This document shows, piece after piece, positions 19,136-27,172 of a stretch of 27,172 bases of DNA. The position numbers and the translations under genes were made by a program. Each line of letters starts with the position of its first letter. The first letter of the stretch is position 1. The notes beneath the pieces were generated by a model. That model ran no database searches and was not told where the DNA came from. It worked only from the letters and a program-made list of their open reading frames with translations. This DNA comes from a virus: the IMG/VR virus record IMGVR_UViG_3300043548_000410, positions 1-27,172 of that record. The stretch is one strand, 5' to 3'.

Positions 19136-20089
19136 ATGTCTGAGCCACTTAGATTCTTACAAAGAAGAACTAGAGTTTCTGGAAGAATTCCAGAAACTAA
19201 TACTCTTTGTCATGGAGAATTATATTTGCAGCTTGCTGATAATTTTGTTTTATTTAAAAATGCTCAGAATCAATTAGCGTCAATTCCAACAGATAGAGAT
19301 GTTAGTGGCTTTAACAAATTAAAATGGTATGGTGCAGAATATGGCGATTTTCCATTATGGAATGGGGAATCGTTTGAGCCTGGATCTTTAGCAGATTTAA
19401 CCGATGATTTTTATACAAAGCTACAAGCTGATGAAAAATTTGTTTATGTAAATACTGGCTCAATTAATGAAGGCGATTCAATTTGTTGGCGCAGTGGAAA
19501 TTGGATTTTGCATAATCCTTCACAAGGAACTAGTGATGAAACTTTAACTAATCAAGGATTTTTTTCTTATTCGTTTGGCAATTGCAATGAAACAAATTGT
19601 CAGAATTCTTTTGCTTTTGGAAATTCTGGTTCAACTCTTCAAGATGGTGAATTTACGATTTCGAATGGATCTTTTGGACAAGCTGGAGATTCACAATACT
19701 CATTAATTGCAGCGAGAACTTCGACCGAAGACGATCAATACAAATTTTTAGAAATAAATTCTTCGACTGCTCTTTATCCAATTGATTATAATACTAATAT
19801 ATTTTTTACAGCTTATGTAGTCGGAGCTGGTGGATCTAAATATGCTGGTTTTGAAATAAAAGGAATTGTAAAAAGATCTTCGCAAATTGAAGAAACTTTA
19901 CAATATGATTCTGTTATGTTTCCAAGTAATCCAACTACAAATACTTTTGCAAGAACTGATTTAACTTATACTGCAGTTGCAATTGCTGACACAACGGATG
20001 GCTCACTTAAAATAAAAGTAAAGGGTGATGAAACTGTACCAATGAGATGGTTTGCAAAAATAGATTTGGTAAAAATAATTTCTTCTTAA
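19136..20089 (+). CDS. short fibre-type protein sharing the N-terminal domain of the giant fibre
   Basis: Residues 1-95 (LRFLQRRTRVSGRIPETNTL, GELYLQLADNFVLFKNAQ, GFNKLKWYGAEYGDFPLWNG) are clearly homologous to the start of the 20126-24613 product and resemble the small virion-attachment domain found at the N-terminus of many fibre and tropism proteins. The rest is different: a middle with several Cys (SICWRSGNWIL, GNCNETNC), then a beta-rich C-terminal domain (about 160-317) that may bind carbohydrate or act as a fibre tip. It probably binds to the same site of the virion as the giant fibre or attaches to it. Confidence 0.65.
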   Translation: MSEPLRFLQRRTRVSGRIPETNTLCHGELYLQLADNFVLFKNAQNQLASIPTDRDVSGFNKLKWYGAEYGDFPLWNGESFEPGSLADLTDDFYTKLQADEKFVYVNTGSINEGDSICWRSGNWILHNPSQGTSDETLTNQGFFSYSFGNCNETNCQNSFAFGNSGSTLQDGEFTISNGSFGQAGDSQYSLIAARTSTEDDQYKFLEINSSTALYPIDYNTNIFFTAYVVGAGGSKYAGFEIKGIVKRSSQIEETLQYDSVMFPSNPTTNTFARTDLTYTAVAIADTTDGSLKIKVKGDETVPMRWFAKIDLVKIISS

Positions 20090-20090
20090 T

Positions 20091-20118
20091 TTGGTTTAAA
20101 TTCAGGTGTAAGTATGAT
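20091..20118 (+). promoter_or_regulatory. promoter before the giant fibre gene
   Basis: TTGGTT (20091-20096), 16-nt spacer, TATGAT (20113-20118), seven bases, ATG at 20126. The short distance to the ATG again predicts a leaderless or nearly leaderless mRNA. Confidence 0.45.
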
Positions 20119-20125
20119 ATAGATC

Positions 20126-23100
20126 ATGGCTACTACACCTTTTAGATTTTTACAAAGAAGAACGTCTACATCTGGTAGAATTCCAGACATTGAAAGCTTA
20201 TTAAGCGGAGAACTTTATGTTCAACTTGCAGATGAAACAATTTATTTTAGAAATGATAAGGGCGAATTAGTCGCAGTTATTACCGATGGGGATAAGTTTA
20301 GTTTAGATAAAATTAAATTTACTGGAGCGAGTTCTGGAGATATAGCGGTTTGGAACGGATCTAAGTTTACGCCTTATGGAATAGCGAATTTAGCAGCAAA
20401 TTTGGACACTGGTGTTCTAAGTTCTGTTTTTGCTTCAATTAATCATAATCATGCCCAGTACGTTTCAACTGGTAGTACTGGTAGTTTTATTACTACATCG
20501 ATGACTGGTGCGTTTGGTGGTGGTGGCAATATTGATTTAAGTAGTTATATTACAACTGGTCAAACTGGTGATTTTGTTACTACATCTCAAACAGGCGCAT
20601 TCGCACCAACTGGCAATTACGTTGTAGCAAGTCAAACTGGCAATTTTTTAACAAATAACGATACTGGGGTATTTGCAAACGTATTTGCGCCTACTGGCGA
20701 TTATGTAGAAATAATTGATAATCGTGTACCAGCACAATATTTACCTTCTTATGTTGACGACATTCTTGAATTTGGATCTATTCAAGATTTTTGCACCCAA
20801 GCTGGAAGCCCAAATAACATTTATGTAATATCTGGATGCAATAGTTTTTGGAGATGGGGATCGTCTCAGTATGTAGAAATTTTTGCATCTCCTGGCACCT
20901 CTGATAGTATTCCAGAAGGCATAAATAATTTGTATTTTACAAATGAAAGATCTGCATGCTATGTTTTAAAAACACAAACAGGAAATTTCATAAAAGATTC
21001 TCAAACTGGAATATTTGCAAACATATTCGCGCCAAACGGAAACTATGCACTTGCATCACAAACTGGAAATTTTGTAACTAAATCTCAAACTGGAAATTTT
21101 ATTCACACTTCCATGATTTGTGCGTTTAGTGGTGGAAGTGGAGTCGATTTAACTAATTATGTTTCTGTTTCACAAACTGGCGATTTAATTAATGTATTTG
21201 CACCAACTGGAGACTATGTCACAGCTTCGCAAACTGGAGCGTTTGCATCAATCGGCAATTATGTTACAACTTCACAAACTGGAGATTTCATTACTTCATC
21301 TCAAACAGGCGCGTTTGCTCCTACTGGAGATTATGTTTTAGCTAATCAGACTGGTAATTTTATTGTTAGTTCTCAAACAGGAGAATTTGCGCCCACTGGA
21401 AATTATGTAGAAATAATTGATGGTCGCGTGCCAGCGCAATATCTACCTTCTTATGTAGACAATGTTTTAGAATTTGGAAATATTCAAGATTTTTGTAATC
21501 AATGTGGAAATGTTAATAATATTTATGTTATTTCTGGATGCAGTAGCTTTTGGAGATGGGGAAGTTCGCAATATGTAGAGATATTTGCGTCACCTGGAAC
21601 TTCTGATAGCGTGCCAGAAGGAATTAATAATTTATATTTTACAAATCAAAGATCCACATGCTATGTAGCCAAAACACAAACTGGATGTTTTGTTACGGCT
21701 GCACAAACAGGCACTTTGACAAGTGTTTTTGCTGTTACTGGAAATTATGTATTTAATTCTCAAACTGGAATTTTGACTAATGCATTTGCGCCTACAGGTA
21801 ATTATGTACAAACAGTTTGTGGACAAATACCTGCTCAATATTTGCCATCTTATGTTGATGAAATTACTGGATCTGCTTGTGTTCAAAATTTTTGCAATCA
21901 AAACGGTAATCCAAATTACATATATACAGTTTCTGGATGTAATAGCTTTTGGAGGTGGGATGGATCGAAGTACGTGGAAATATTCGCTTCCCCTGGAACT
22001 TCCGATAGTGTTGCGGAAGGGATTAATAATTTATATTTTACAACTCAAAGGTCGGCTTGTTATGTTGCGAAAACTGAAACTGGTTCCTTCATAACAACGT
22101 CAATGACTGGTGCTTTTGCTGTTGGAGGAGAATACGTCACAGTTTCTCAAACTGGCGATCTCACTGGCGCATTCGCTCCTAGTGGCAGCTACGTTACTAC
22201 GTCTCAAACAGGCCAATTCGCTCCTAGTGGCAGCTACGTTACTACGTCTCAAACAGGCCAATTCGCTCCTAGTGGCAGTTACGTTACTACGTCACAAACG
22301 GGTGAATTCGCTCCTAGTGGCAATTACGCAATTATAGTTGATGGACTCGTTCCTTCTCAATATTTACCAGCTTATGTTGATCAGATTTTAGAGTTCGGAT
22401 CTATACAAGATTTCTGTAATCAAGGTGGCAATTCTAATTATATTTATGTTATTTCTGGCTGCAATAGTTTCTGGAGATGGGGATCGTCACAGTATGTAGA
22501 AATTTTTGCATCTCCAGGCACTTCTGATTCAGTTCCAGAAGGAATTAATAATCTTTACTTCACAAATCAAAGATCAGCTTGTTATGTCGCTAAAACTCAA
22601 ACTGGATGTTTTATTACAGCCGCGCAAACAGGAACTTTAACAAATGTATTTGCTACTACTGGAAATTATGTGCTTAATTCTCAAACTGGAGTTTTAGCTA
22701 ACACATTCGCACCAACTGGCAATTACGTCCAAACGGTTTGTGGACAAGTGCCAGCTCAATATCTACCATCTTATGTCGATGAGATTGTTGGATTTGCCTG
22801 TGTTCAGGATTTTTGCAATCAAAACGGTAATTCTAATTATGTTTATATAGTTTCTGGATGCAACAGTTTCTGGAGATGGGGCGGATCTCAATACGTAGAA
22901 ATTTTTGCATCCCCTGGAACTTCGGATTCAGTGGCTGAAGGTATCAATAATCTTTATTTTACTGTAGAAAGATCAGCGTGTTATGTTTCCACTGGGCAGA
23001 CTGGCTCTTTCATAACGACATCAATGACTGGCGCATTTGCTGTTGGAGGAGATTACGTCACAGCCACTCAAACGGGTACGCTTACTAGCGTGTTTGCTCC

Positions 23101-24613
23101 TACTGGCGATTACGTCACAGCCACTCAAACGGGTACGCTTACTAGCGTGTTTGCTCCTACTGGCGATTACGTCACAGCCACTCAAACGGGTACGCTTACT
23201 AGCGTGTTTGCAAGCACAAGTAATGGATATCTTTTATCATCACAAATTCCCACAATCACTGGAGATGTTTGCATTATCGCTGGTTCCAATAACGCTTTAA
23301 TTTGCAAAATACAAGGATATCCAGTATCAAACGCTGCTCCAATAAATGGTCAAACTCTACAATTCAATGGTACTTCTTGGGTTCCAGGTGATATTCCTGC
23401 TGGTGGCAATGGTGGAGGTGGATTAATTTATTATTTTAATAATAATGTAGCCCCAGACTCTCCAACTGCAAATTTACCCGCTTCTATTTCTGGAACATTT
23501 GAATTAGGAAGAAGCGGAGTTTCCAGTCAACTTGCAATACAAAAAACAAACTTATTAACAAGTTTTGAGTCTATTGTCGGTTTTGTTACTGATGTTTTAG
23601 ACCCAAGCGTGGAAGCGATTCCTGCTGGTTTATTTGATTTTAATATTTGGGCTTCAAGCAATAGCCCAACAGACGTATTATTTCAAATAAAAGTTTACAA
23701 ATACGATGGATCAAATTCTCCTACTTTATTAGCTACGTCAAACGATGTCTACACATATGATGATGCTGCAGTATCTCAATATGCCGCATCTGTTATTTTG
23801 CCGCAAACGACTTTATCTACTAATGATAGATTGTATGTAGAGTTGTTGGCTAGGGCTTTGAATAATAATCATTCAATTACTTTTTATTTTGGCGGCGATA
23901 CGCCATCTCATATACATACGACAGTTCCTTCGGTTGGAGGTTCTGGATTGGTTAAAGTCATCAATGGCGTTACGCAAAGTAAAGCGAGTTTAATTACAAA
24001 TTCTGATATATCTGGAAGCGCAGCAATCGATGCAAGTAAAATACAATCTGGTGTGTTTGCTCTATGTTCTGAAACTGGCATATTCGAAACGACTGGTTAC
24101 GCACGCAACTGCTATGTTACTACGGGTCAGACGGGCGTCTACGAAACAACTGGCTACGCACGTAACTGCTATGTAACTACGGGTCAAACTGGAACGTTTG
24201 GTGGCGGCGGTGGATCTAGTGGAGTTAATACTATTTATGAAACCTTTACGCCTTCTAGTGTCATCAATACTAATTTAATTAATTTTGATGTTATACCCAA
24301 TTCTACTTTATTTTATACTGGGAATTCAACTAGTAATTTTTATATAAATTTAAGAGGTAGCTCTTCTTGCACTTTTGATAGTTTATTGCCACTAAACAAT
24401 AGCCTTTCGGTAAGTCTTGTGCATACTAATGTTGCAACCCCTTATGCCTTAACTGGAGTAAATATAGATGGAACTGCAAGATCTGTAATATGGGCTGGTG
24501 GTGGTGGTTTTCCATCTGGAGCGCCAAATGCAACTAATGTTTATTCTATAACTGCATTCAAAACGGGAAATAATTCATTCCGCATATTGGGGTCTTTAGG
24601 ATTCTTTTCTTAA
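20126..24613 (+). CDS. giant repetitive tail fibre protein, 1495 aa
   Basis: An N-terminal attachment domain (1-95, FRFLQRRTSTSGRIPDIESL) is followed by hundreds of residues of short TG-rich repeats (SQTGxFAPTGxYV) and five 87-residue modules with RVPAQYLPSYVDxxLEF, QDFCNQ, SGCNSFWRWG, ASPGTSDSVPEGINNLYFT and RSACYV. A SDSxxEGxxNLYFT motif is common in fibre shafts. Each module holds three or more Cys, rare in fibres that fold in the cytosol. A Gly-rich hinge (GGNGGGG) precedes two further beta domains near the C-terminus, the probable receptor-binding tip. It probably forms trimeric host-recognition fibres. Near-identical tandem DNA repeats inside make it prone to length change. Confidence 0.85.
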   Translation: MATTPFRFLQRRTSTSGRIPDIESLLSGELYVQLADETIYFRNDKGELVAVITDGDKFSLDKIKFTGASSGDIAVWNGSKFTPYGIANLAANLDTGVLSSVFASINHNHAQYVSTGSTGSFITTSMTGAFGGGGNIDLSSYITTGQTGDFVTTSQTGAFAPTGNYVVASQTGNFLTNNDTGVFANVFAPTGDYVEIIDNRVPAQYLPSYVDDILEFGSIQDFCTQAGSPNNIYVISGCNSFWRWGSSQYVEIFASPGTSDSIPEGINNLYFTNERSACYVLKTQTGNFIKDSQTGIFANIFAPNGNYALASQTGNFVTKSQTGNFIHTSMICAFSGGSGVDLTNYVSVSQTGDLINVFAPTGDYVTASQTGAFASIGNYVTTSQTGDFITSSQTGAFAPTGDYVLANQTGNFIVSSQTGEFAPTGNYVEIIDGRVPAQYLPSYVDNVLEFGNIQDFCNQCGNVNNIYVISGCSSFWRWGSSQYVEIFASPGTSDSVPEGINNLYFTNQRSTCYVAKTQTGCFVTAAQTGTLTSVFAVTGNYVFNSQTGILTNAFAPTGNYVQTVCGQIPAQYLPSYVDEITGSACVQNFCNQNGNPNYIYTVSGCNSFWRWDGSKYVEIFASPGTSDSVAEGINNLYFTTQRSACYVAKTETGSFITTSMTGAFAVGGEYVTVSQTGDLTGAFAPSGSYVTTSQTGQFAPSGSYVTTSQTGQFAPSGSYVTTSQTGEFAPSGNYAIIVDGLVPSQYLPAYVDQILEFGSIQDFCNQGGNSNYIYVISGCNSFWRWGSSQYVEIFASPGTSDSVPEGINNLYFTNQRSACYVAKTQTGCFITAAQTGTLTNVFATTGNYVLNSQTGVLANTFAPTGNYVQTVCGQVPAQYLPSYVDEIVGFACVQDFCNQNGNSNYVYIVSGCNSFWRWGGSQYVEIFASPGTSDSVAEGINNLYFTVERSACYVSTGQTGSFITTSMTGAFAVGGDYVTATQTGTLTSVFAPTGDYVTATQTGTLTSVFAPTGDYVTATQTGTLTSVFASTSNGYLLSSQIPTITGDVCIIAGSNNALICKIQGYPVSNAAPINGQTLQFNGTSWVPGDIPAGGNGGGGLIYYFNNNVAPDSPTANLPASISGTFELGRSGVSSQLAIQKTNLLTSFESIVGFVTDVLDPSVEAIPAGLFDFNIWASSNSPTDVLFQIKVYKYDGSNSPTLLATSNDVYTYDDAAVSQYAASVILPQTTLSTNDRLYVELLARALNNNHSITFYFGGDTPSHIHTTVPSVGGSGLVKVINGVTQSKASLITNSDISGSAAIDASKIQSGVFALCSETGIFETTGYARNCYVTTGQTGVYETTGYARNCYVTTGQTGTFGGGGGSSGVNTIYETFTPSSVINTNLINFDVIPNSTLFYTGNSTSNFYINLRGSSSCTFDSLLPLNNSLSVSLVHTNVATPYALTGVNIDGTARSVIWAGGGGFPSGAPNATNVYSITAFKTGNNSFRILGSLGFFS
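20705..22987 (+). repeat. five 261-bp fibre modules with 921-bp duplication
   Basis: Copies at 20705-20965, 21407-21667, 21806-22066, 22328-22588 and 22727-22987, each exactly 261 bp (87 codons). Copies 1, 2 and 4 begin with EIIDxRVPAQ-like sequence (type A), and copies 3 and 5 with VQTVCGQ (type B). Copies 2-3 and 4-5 are both 399 bp apart, and the pair is displaced by exactly 921 bp, showing a duplication of an A+B unit. Confidence 0.9.
22172..22326 (+). repeat. 45-bp tandem repeat in fibre gene (three units plus part)
   Basis: Units begin at 22172, 22217 and 22262, with a partial at 22307. Each encodes FAPSGSYVTTSQTGQ or a close variant. The DNA is almost identical, so the expansion is recent. 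Confidence 0.9.
23051..23221 (+). repeat. 57-bp tandem repeat in fibre gene (three units)
   Basis: Units begin at 23051, 23108 and 23165 and encode DYVTATQTGTLTSVFAPTG. Units 1 and 2 are identical; the third diverges after its first 47 bases. This indicates very recent expansion. Confidence 0.9.
24086..24199 (+). repeat. 57-bp tandem repeat near the fibre C-terminus (two units)
   Basis: Units at 24086 and 24143 encode ETTGYARNCYVTTGQTG followed by two variable residues. They differ by a few synonymous bases. Each carries one Cys. Confidence 0.85.
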
Positions 24614-24624
24614 GATATTAAGAA
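24607..24624 (+). promoter_or_regulatory. inverted repeat spanning fibre stop and propeller gene leader
   Basis: TTCTTAA (24607-24613, including the stop codon), GATA, TTAAGAA (24618-24624), one base before the ATG at 24626. A 7-bp AT-only stem is weak; it may simply help space or couple translation. No terminator is seen here, so both genes may share a transcript. Confidence 0.3.
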
Positions 24625-24625
24625 T

Positions 24626-27097
24626 ATGTCATTTTTTAAAAAATTTAATAATTTTAATACGAACAAGATTTCTATTGTAAATAATAGATTTTTAAAATTG
24701 GGGCAAGATATTGATGGAGAGGCATCTGGTGATCTATTCGGTGTTTCAGTTTCAATGAACGCTGCTGGTGATAGGGTTGCGATTGGAGGCAATGCAAACG
24801 ATGTAGATGGAGCAAGAACGGATGCTGGTCATGTTCGCATATATGAACTGCGATCTGGTACTTGGACGCAGTTGGGAGTGGATATTGATGGAGAAGCGGC
24901 TACTGACTATTTGGGCTGGTCAGTCTCAATGAACGCTGCTGGTGATAGAGTTGCGATTGGTGCGTGGGGCAACGATGTAGGTGGAGCAAGAAATGGAGCT
25001 GGTCACGTTCGCGTATACAGTTGGAATGGAACAACTTGGACGCAGTTGGGAGTGGATATTGATGGGGAAGCTGCTGGTGATCAATCGGGCTATTCGGTTT
25101 CAATGAATGCTGCTGGTGATAGAGTTGCGATTGGAGCGCGTAATAATGATGTGGGTGGAGCAAAAACAGATGCTGGTCATGTTCGCGTATACGAACTGCA
25201 ATCTGGTACTTGGACGCAATTAGGTGTGGATATCGATGGAGAAGCTGCTGGTGATCAATCGGGCTATTCGGTTTCAATGAATGCTGCTGGTAATAGAGTT
25301 GCGATTGGAGCGAATGGAAATAGTGTAGGTGGACTAAGAGCGTTCGCTGGTCATGTTCGCATATATGAACTGCGATCTGGTACTTGGACGCAGTTGGGAG
25401 TGGATATTGATGGGGAAGCGGCTAGTGATAGTTCAGGCGTTTCAGTTTCAATGAATGCTGCTGGTGATAGAGTTGCGATTGGAGCGACTGGAAACGGTGG
25501 AAACGGTTCTAGCGCTGGTCATGTTCGCATATATGAACTGCGATCTGGTACTTGGACTCAGTTAGGAGTGGATATTGATGGGGAAGCGGCTAGTGATAGT
25601 TCAGGCGTTTCAGTCTCAATGAACGCTGCTGGTGATAGAGTTGCGATTGGAGCGACTGGAAACGATGGAAGAGGATCTAATTCTGGTCATGTTCGCATAT
25701 ACAGTTGGAATGGAGCAGCTTGGACTCAGTTAGGAGTGGATATTAATGGGGAAGCGGCTGGTGATCAATCGGGCAGATCAGTTTCAATGAACGCTGCTGG
25801 TGATAGAGTTGCGATTGGAGCGACTGGAAACAAGGCAGGTAACGCTATTGGCAATTGGGGTCATGTTCGCGTATATTATGATTATTTAATCGGCAATAGA
25901 ACATCAATATATCAATTAGGAGTGGATATTAATGGAAAAGCTGCTAATGATGAATCAGGCTATTCAGTCTCAATGAACGCCGCTGGTGATAGAGTTGCGA
26001 TTGGAGCGCATTTGAATGATGCAAATGGACTAAGAACAAATGCTGGTCATGTTCGCGTATATCAACTGCAGTCTGGTACTTGGACGCAGTTAGGAGTCGA
26101 TATTGATGGAGAAGCTGCTAATGATGAATCAGGCTATTCAGTCTCAATGAACGCCGCTGGTGATAGAGTTGCGATTGGAGCGCCTAATAATTTAAATTAT
26201 AAGGGTCATGTTCGCGTATACGAACTGCAATCTGGTACTTGGACGCAGTTGGGAATCGATATTGATGGAGAGGCGGTTAATGATCAATCGGGCTGGTCAG
26301 TCTCAATGAACGCCGCTGGTGATAGAGTTGCGATTGGAGCGCCTGGTAATGATGGAAATGGTTCTAGTGCTGGTCATGTTCGCGTATACGAGCTGCAATC
26401 TGGTACTTGGACGCAGTTAGGCGTAGATATCAATGGAGAGGCGGCTAATGATTATTTTGGCTCTTCAGTCTCAATGAATGCCGCTGGTGATAGAGTTGCG
26501 ATTGGAGCAACTAATAATGATGTAGGTAAAACAAAAACAGATGCTGGTCATGTTCGCGTATATCAACTGCAGTCTGGTACTTGGACGCAGTTAGGAGTCG
26601 ATATTGATGGAGAAGCTGCTGGTGATCAATCGGGCTGGTCAGTCTCAATGAACGCCGCTGGTGATAGAGTTGCGATTGGAGCGCCGTTTAACAATGGAAA
26701 TGGTTCTACTGCTGGTCATGTTCGCGTATACGAGCTGCAATCTGGTACTTGGACGCAGTTAGGAGTCGATATTGATGGAGAAGCGGCTACTGATCAATCG
26801 GGCCGTTCAGTTTCAATGAACGCTGTTGGTGACAGAGTTGTGATTGGAGCGCGATATAACGATGCAAACGGATCTTGGTACGAAAGAACGGATGCTGGTC
26901 ATGTTCGCGTATATGGTTGGAATGGAGCGAGTTGGACAATATTATGCGGAGATATTGATGGAAAAGTGGCTGGTGATCAATCGGGCTATTCGGTTTCAAT
27001 GAACGCTGTTGGTGATAGAGTTGCGATTGGAGCGCCGTTTAAAACTAACAATGTTTCTAGTATTGGTTATGTTCGTGTATTTCAAATTAGTTTATAA
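24626..27097 (+). CDS. FG-GAP-like beta-propeller protein, fourteen repeats, 823 aa
   Basis: After about 25 residues (MSFFKKFNNFNTNKISIVNN), the protein consists of fourteen repeats of 50-60 residues: QLGVDIDGEA, a variable DxxGx, SVSMNAAGDRVAIGA, a variable Asn/Gly/Asp-rich loop, AGHVRVYELQSGTW. This is an FG-GAP/integrin-like blade pattern; fourteen repeats suggest two seven-bladed propellers. No signal peptide is seen, as expected for a virion protein. Located directly after the giant fibre, it could be the fibre tip or an accessory adhesin. The DNA of the repeats is highly alike, with changes gathered in two loops. A role in host binding is inferred. Confidence 0.8.
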   Translation: MSFFKKFNNFNTNKISIVNNRFLKLGQDIDGEASGDLFGVSVSMNAAGDRVAIGGNANDVDGARTDAGHVRIYELRSGTWTQLGVDIDGEAATDYLGWSVSMNAAGDRVAIGAWGNDVGGARNGAGHVRVYSWNGTTWTQLGVDIDGEAAGDQSGYSVSMNAAGDRVAIGARNNDVGGAKTDAGHVRVYELQSGTWTQLGVDIDGEAAGDQSGYSVSMNAAGNRVAIGANGNSVGGLRAFAGHVRIYELRSGTWTQLGVDIDGEAASDSSGVSVSMNAAGDRVAIGATGNGGNGSSAGHVRIYELRSGTWTQLGVDIDGEAASDSSGVSVSMNAAGDRVAIGATGNDGRGSNSGHVRIYSWNGAAWTQLGVDINGEAAGDQSGRSVSMNAAGDRVAIGATGNKAGNAIGNWGHVRVYYDYLIGNRTSIYQLGVDINGKAANDESGYSVSMNAAGDRVAIGAHLNDANGLRTNAGHVRVYQLQSGTWTQLGVDIDGEAANDESGYSVSMNAAGDRVAIGAPNNLNYKGHVRVYELQSGTWTQLGIDIDGEAVNDQSGWSVSMNAAGDRVAIGAPGNDGNGSSAGHVRVYELQSGTWTQLGVDINGEAANDYFGSSVSMNAAGDRVAIGATNNDVGKTKTDAGHVRVYQLQSGTWTQLGVDIDGEAAGDQSGWSVSMNAAGDRVAIGAPFNNGNGSTAGHVRVYELQSGTWTQLGVDIDGEAATDQSGRSVSMNAVGDRVVIGARYNDANGSWYERTDAGHVRVYGWNGASWTILCGDIDGKVAGDQSGYSVSMNAVGDRVAIGAPFKTNNVSSIGYVRVFQISL
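24701..27094 (+). repeat. fourteen in-frame ~150-185-bp propeller repeats
   Basis: The segment encoding SVSMNAAGDRVAIG recurs fourteen times with few changes (repeat 4 has N for D; repeats 13-14 have V for A before GDR). Length differences lie in the loop between AIGA and GHVRVY. The Trp of SGTW or NGxxW closes most repeats; repeats 7 and 14 lack it. Confidence 0.9.
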
Positions 27098-27102
27098 CGT
27101 CA

Positions 27103-27172
27103 TTACTGCCCCATCAATTTCATCATCTGCTCCATATTTAAAGAACCGCCACTCTTTTTAATCTCCTCAGAA
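27103..27172 (-). CDS. partial converging gene, C-terminal 22 codons
   Basis: Reading leftward from the right edge gives SEEIKKSGGSLNMEQMMKLM, then GQ and TAA (27105-27103). The frame is open to the edge. The Met-rich helical end could belong to any small protein, so no function is offered. Its stop lies 5 bp after the propeller gene's stop, so the two genes converge tightly. Support is limited to an open frame and the lack of alternatives. Confidence 0.5.
   Translation of the reverse strand, partial: SEEIKKSGGSLNMEQMMKLMGQ

Noticed and set aside
20705-23221. CRISPR array or DNA-level regulatory repeats
   Set aside because: The repeats are in frame, multiples of three, and encode a conserved protein module without spacer structure.
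24626-27097. Diversity-generating retroelement target
   Set aside because: No reverse transcriptase or template repeat is visible in the window and the variable codons are not AAY-type; repeat recombination explains the pattern better.

Overview
The window is part of a tailed double-stranded DNA phage (Caudoviricetes) genome or prophage. A complete head-packaging series is recognisable on the + strand: small-terminase candidate, terminase large subunit, portal, fused prohead protease/scaffold, decoration candidate and HK97-type capsid protein. It is accompanied by a PhoH-like ATPase, a sigma-like factor, a tail-tube candidate and very long repetitive fibre/adhesin genes. The gene sizes, the private sigma-like factor and the PhoH gene suggest a large, probably contractile-tailed phage. 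The host cannot be named from the sequence. Most starts lack a Shine-Dalgarno motif.

Left arm (1-4262, - strand, visibly richer in G+C): an array of small genes of 35-113 codons, organised as moron-like cassettes of one or two genes. Many cassettes begin with a sigma70-like promoter whose -10 hexamer ends only 6-8 nt before the ATG, which predicts leaderless mRNAs. Five cassette boundaries carry a repeated 3' block: a GNRA-type hairpin, a CCAGGG/CCCTGG hairpin, a conserved linker, and a 17-nt element followed by a U-run. In three blocks that element is a perfect hairpin whose arm sequences differ but stay complementary. Some of the small genes are paralogues. A sixth, truncated block at about 4228-4262 marks the edge of the array, where base composition changes.

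Middle (4409-10797, AT-rich): two overlapping conserved phage hypothetical genes, a converging zinc-dependent deaminase-like gene with its own leaderless-type promoter, a tail-tube candidate, the PhoH-like ATPase, then a tight overlapping chain: zinc-ribbon protein, sigma-like factor, small-terminase candidate, and a C2H2-finger plus ERCC4-type nuclease joined to the large terminase by a 4-bp overlap.

Right (10794-27172): terminase, portal, protease/scaffold, decoration candidate, major capsid protein, a strong terminator, two small neck/completion candidates, two fibre proteins sharing an N-terminal domain, and an 823-residue protein of fourteen FG-GAP-like repeats, which suggests two seven-bladed propellers. 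The 1495-residue fibre contains five 87-residue cysteine-bearing modules, four of them arranged as a 921-bp-period duplication. A - strand gene converges from beyond the right edge.

The main candidates for something undescribed are the leaderless mini-cassette array with its co-varying 3' blocks, the finger-nuclease inserted in the packaging operon, and the paired giant repeat fibre and propeller adhesin.
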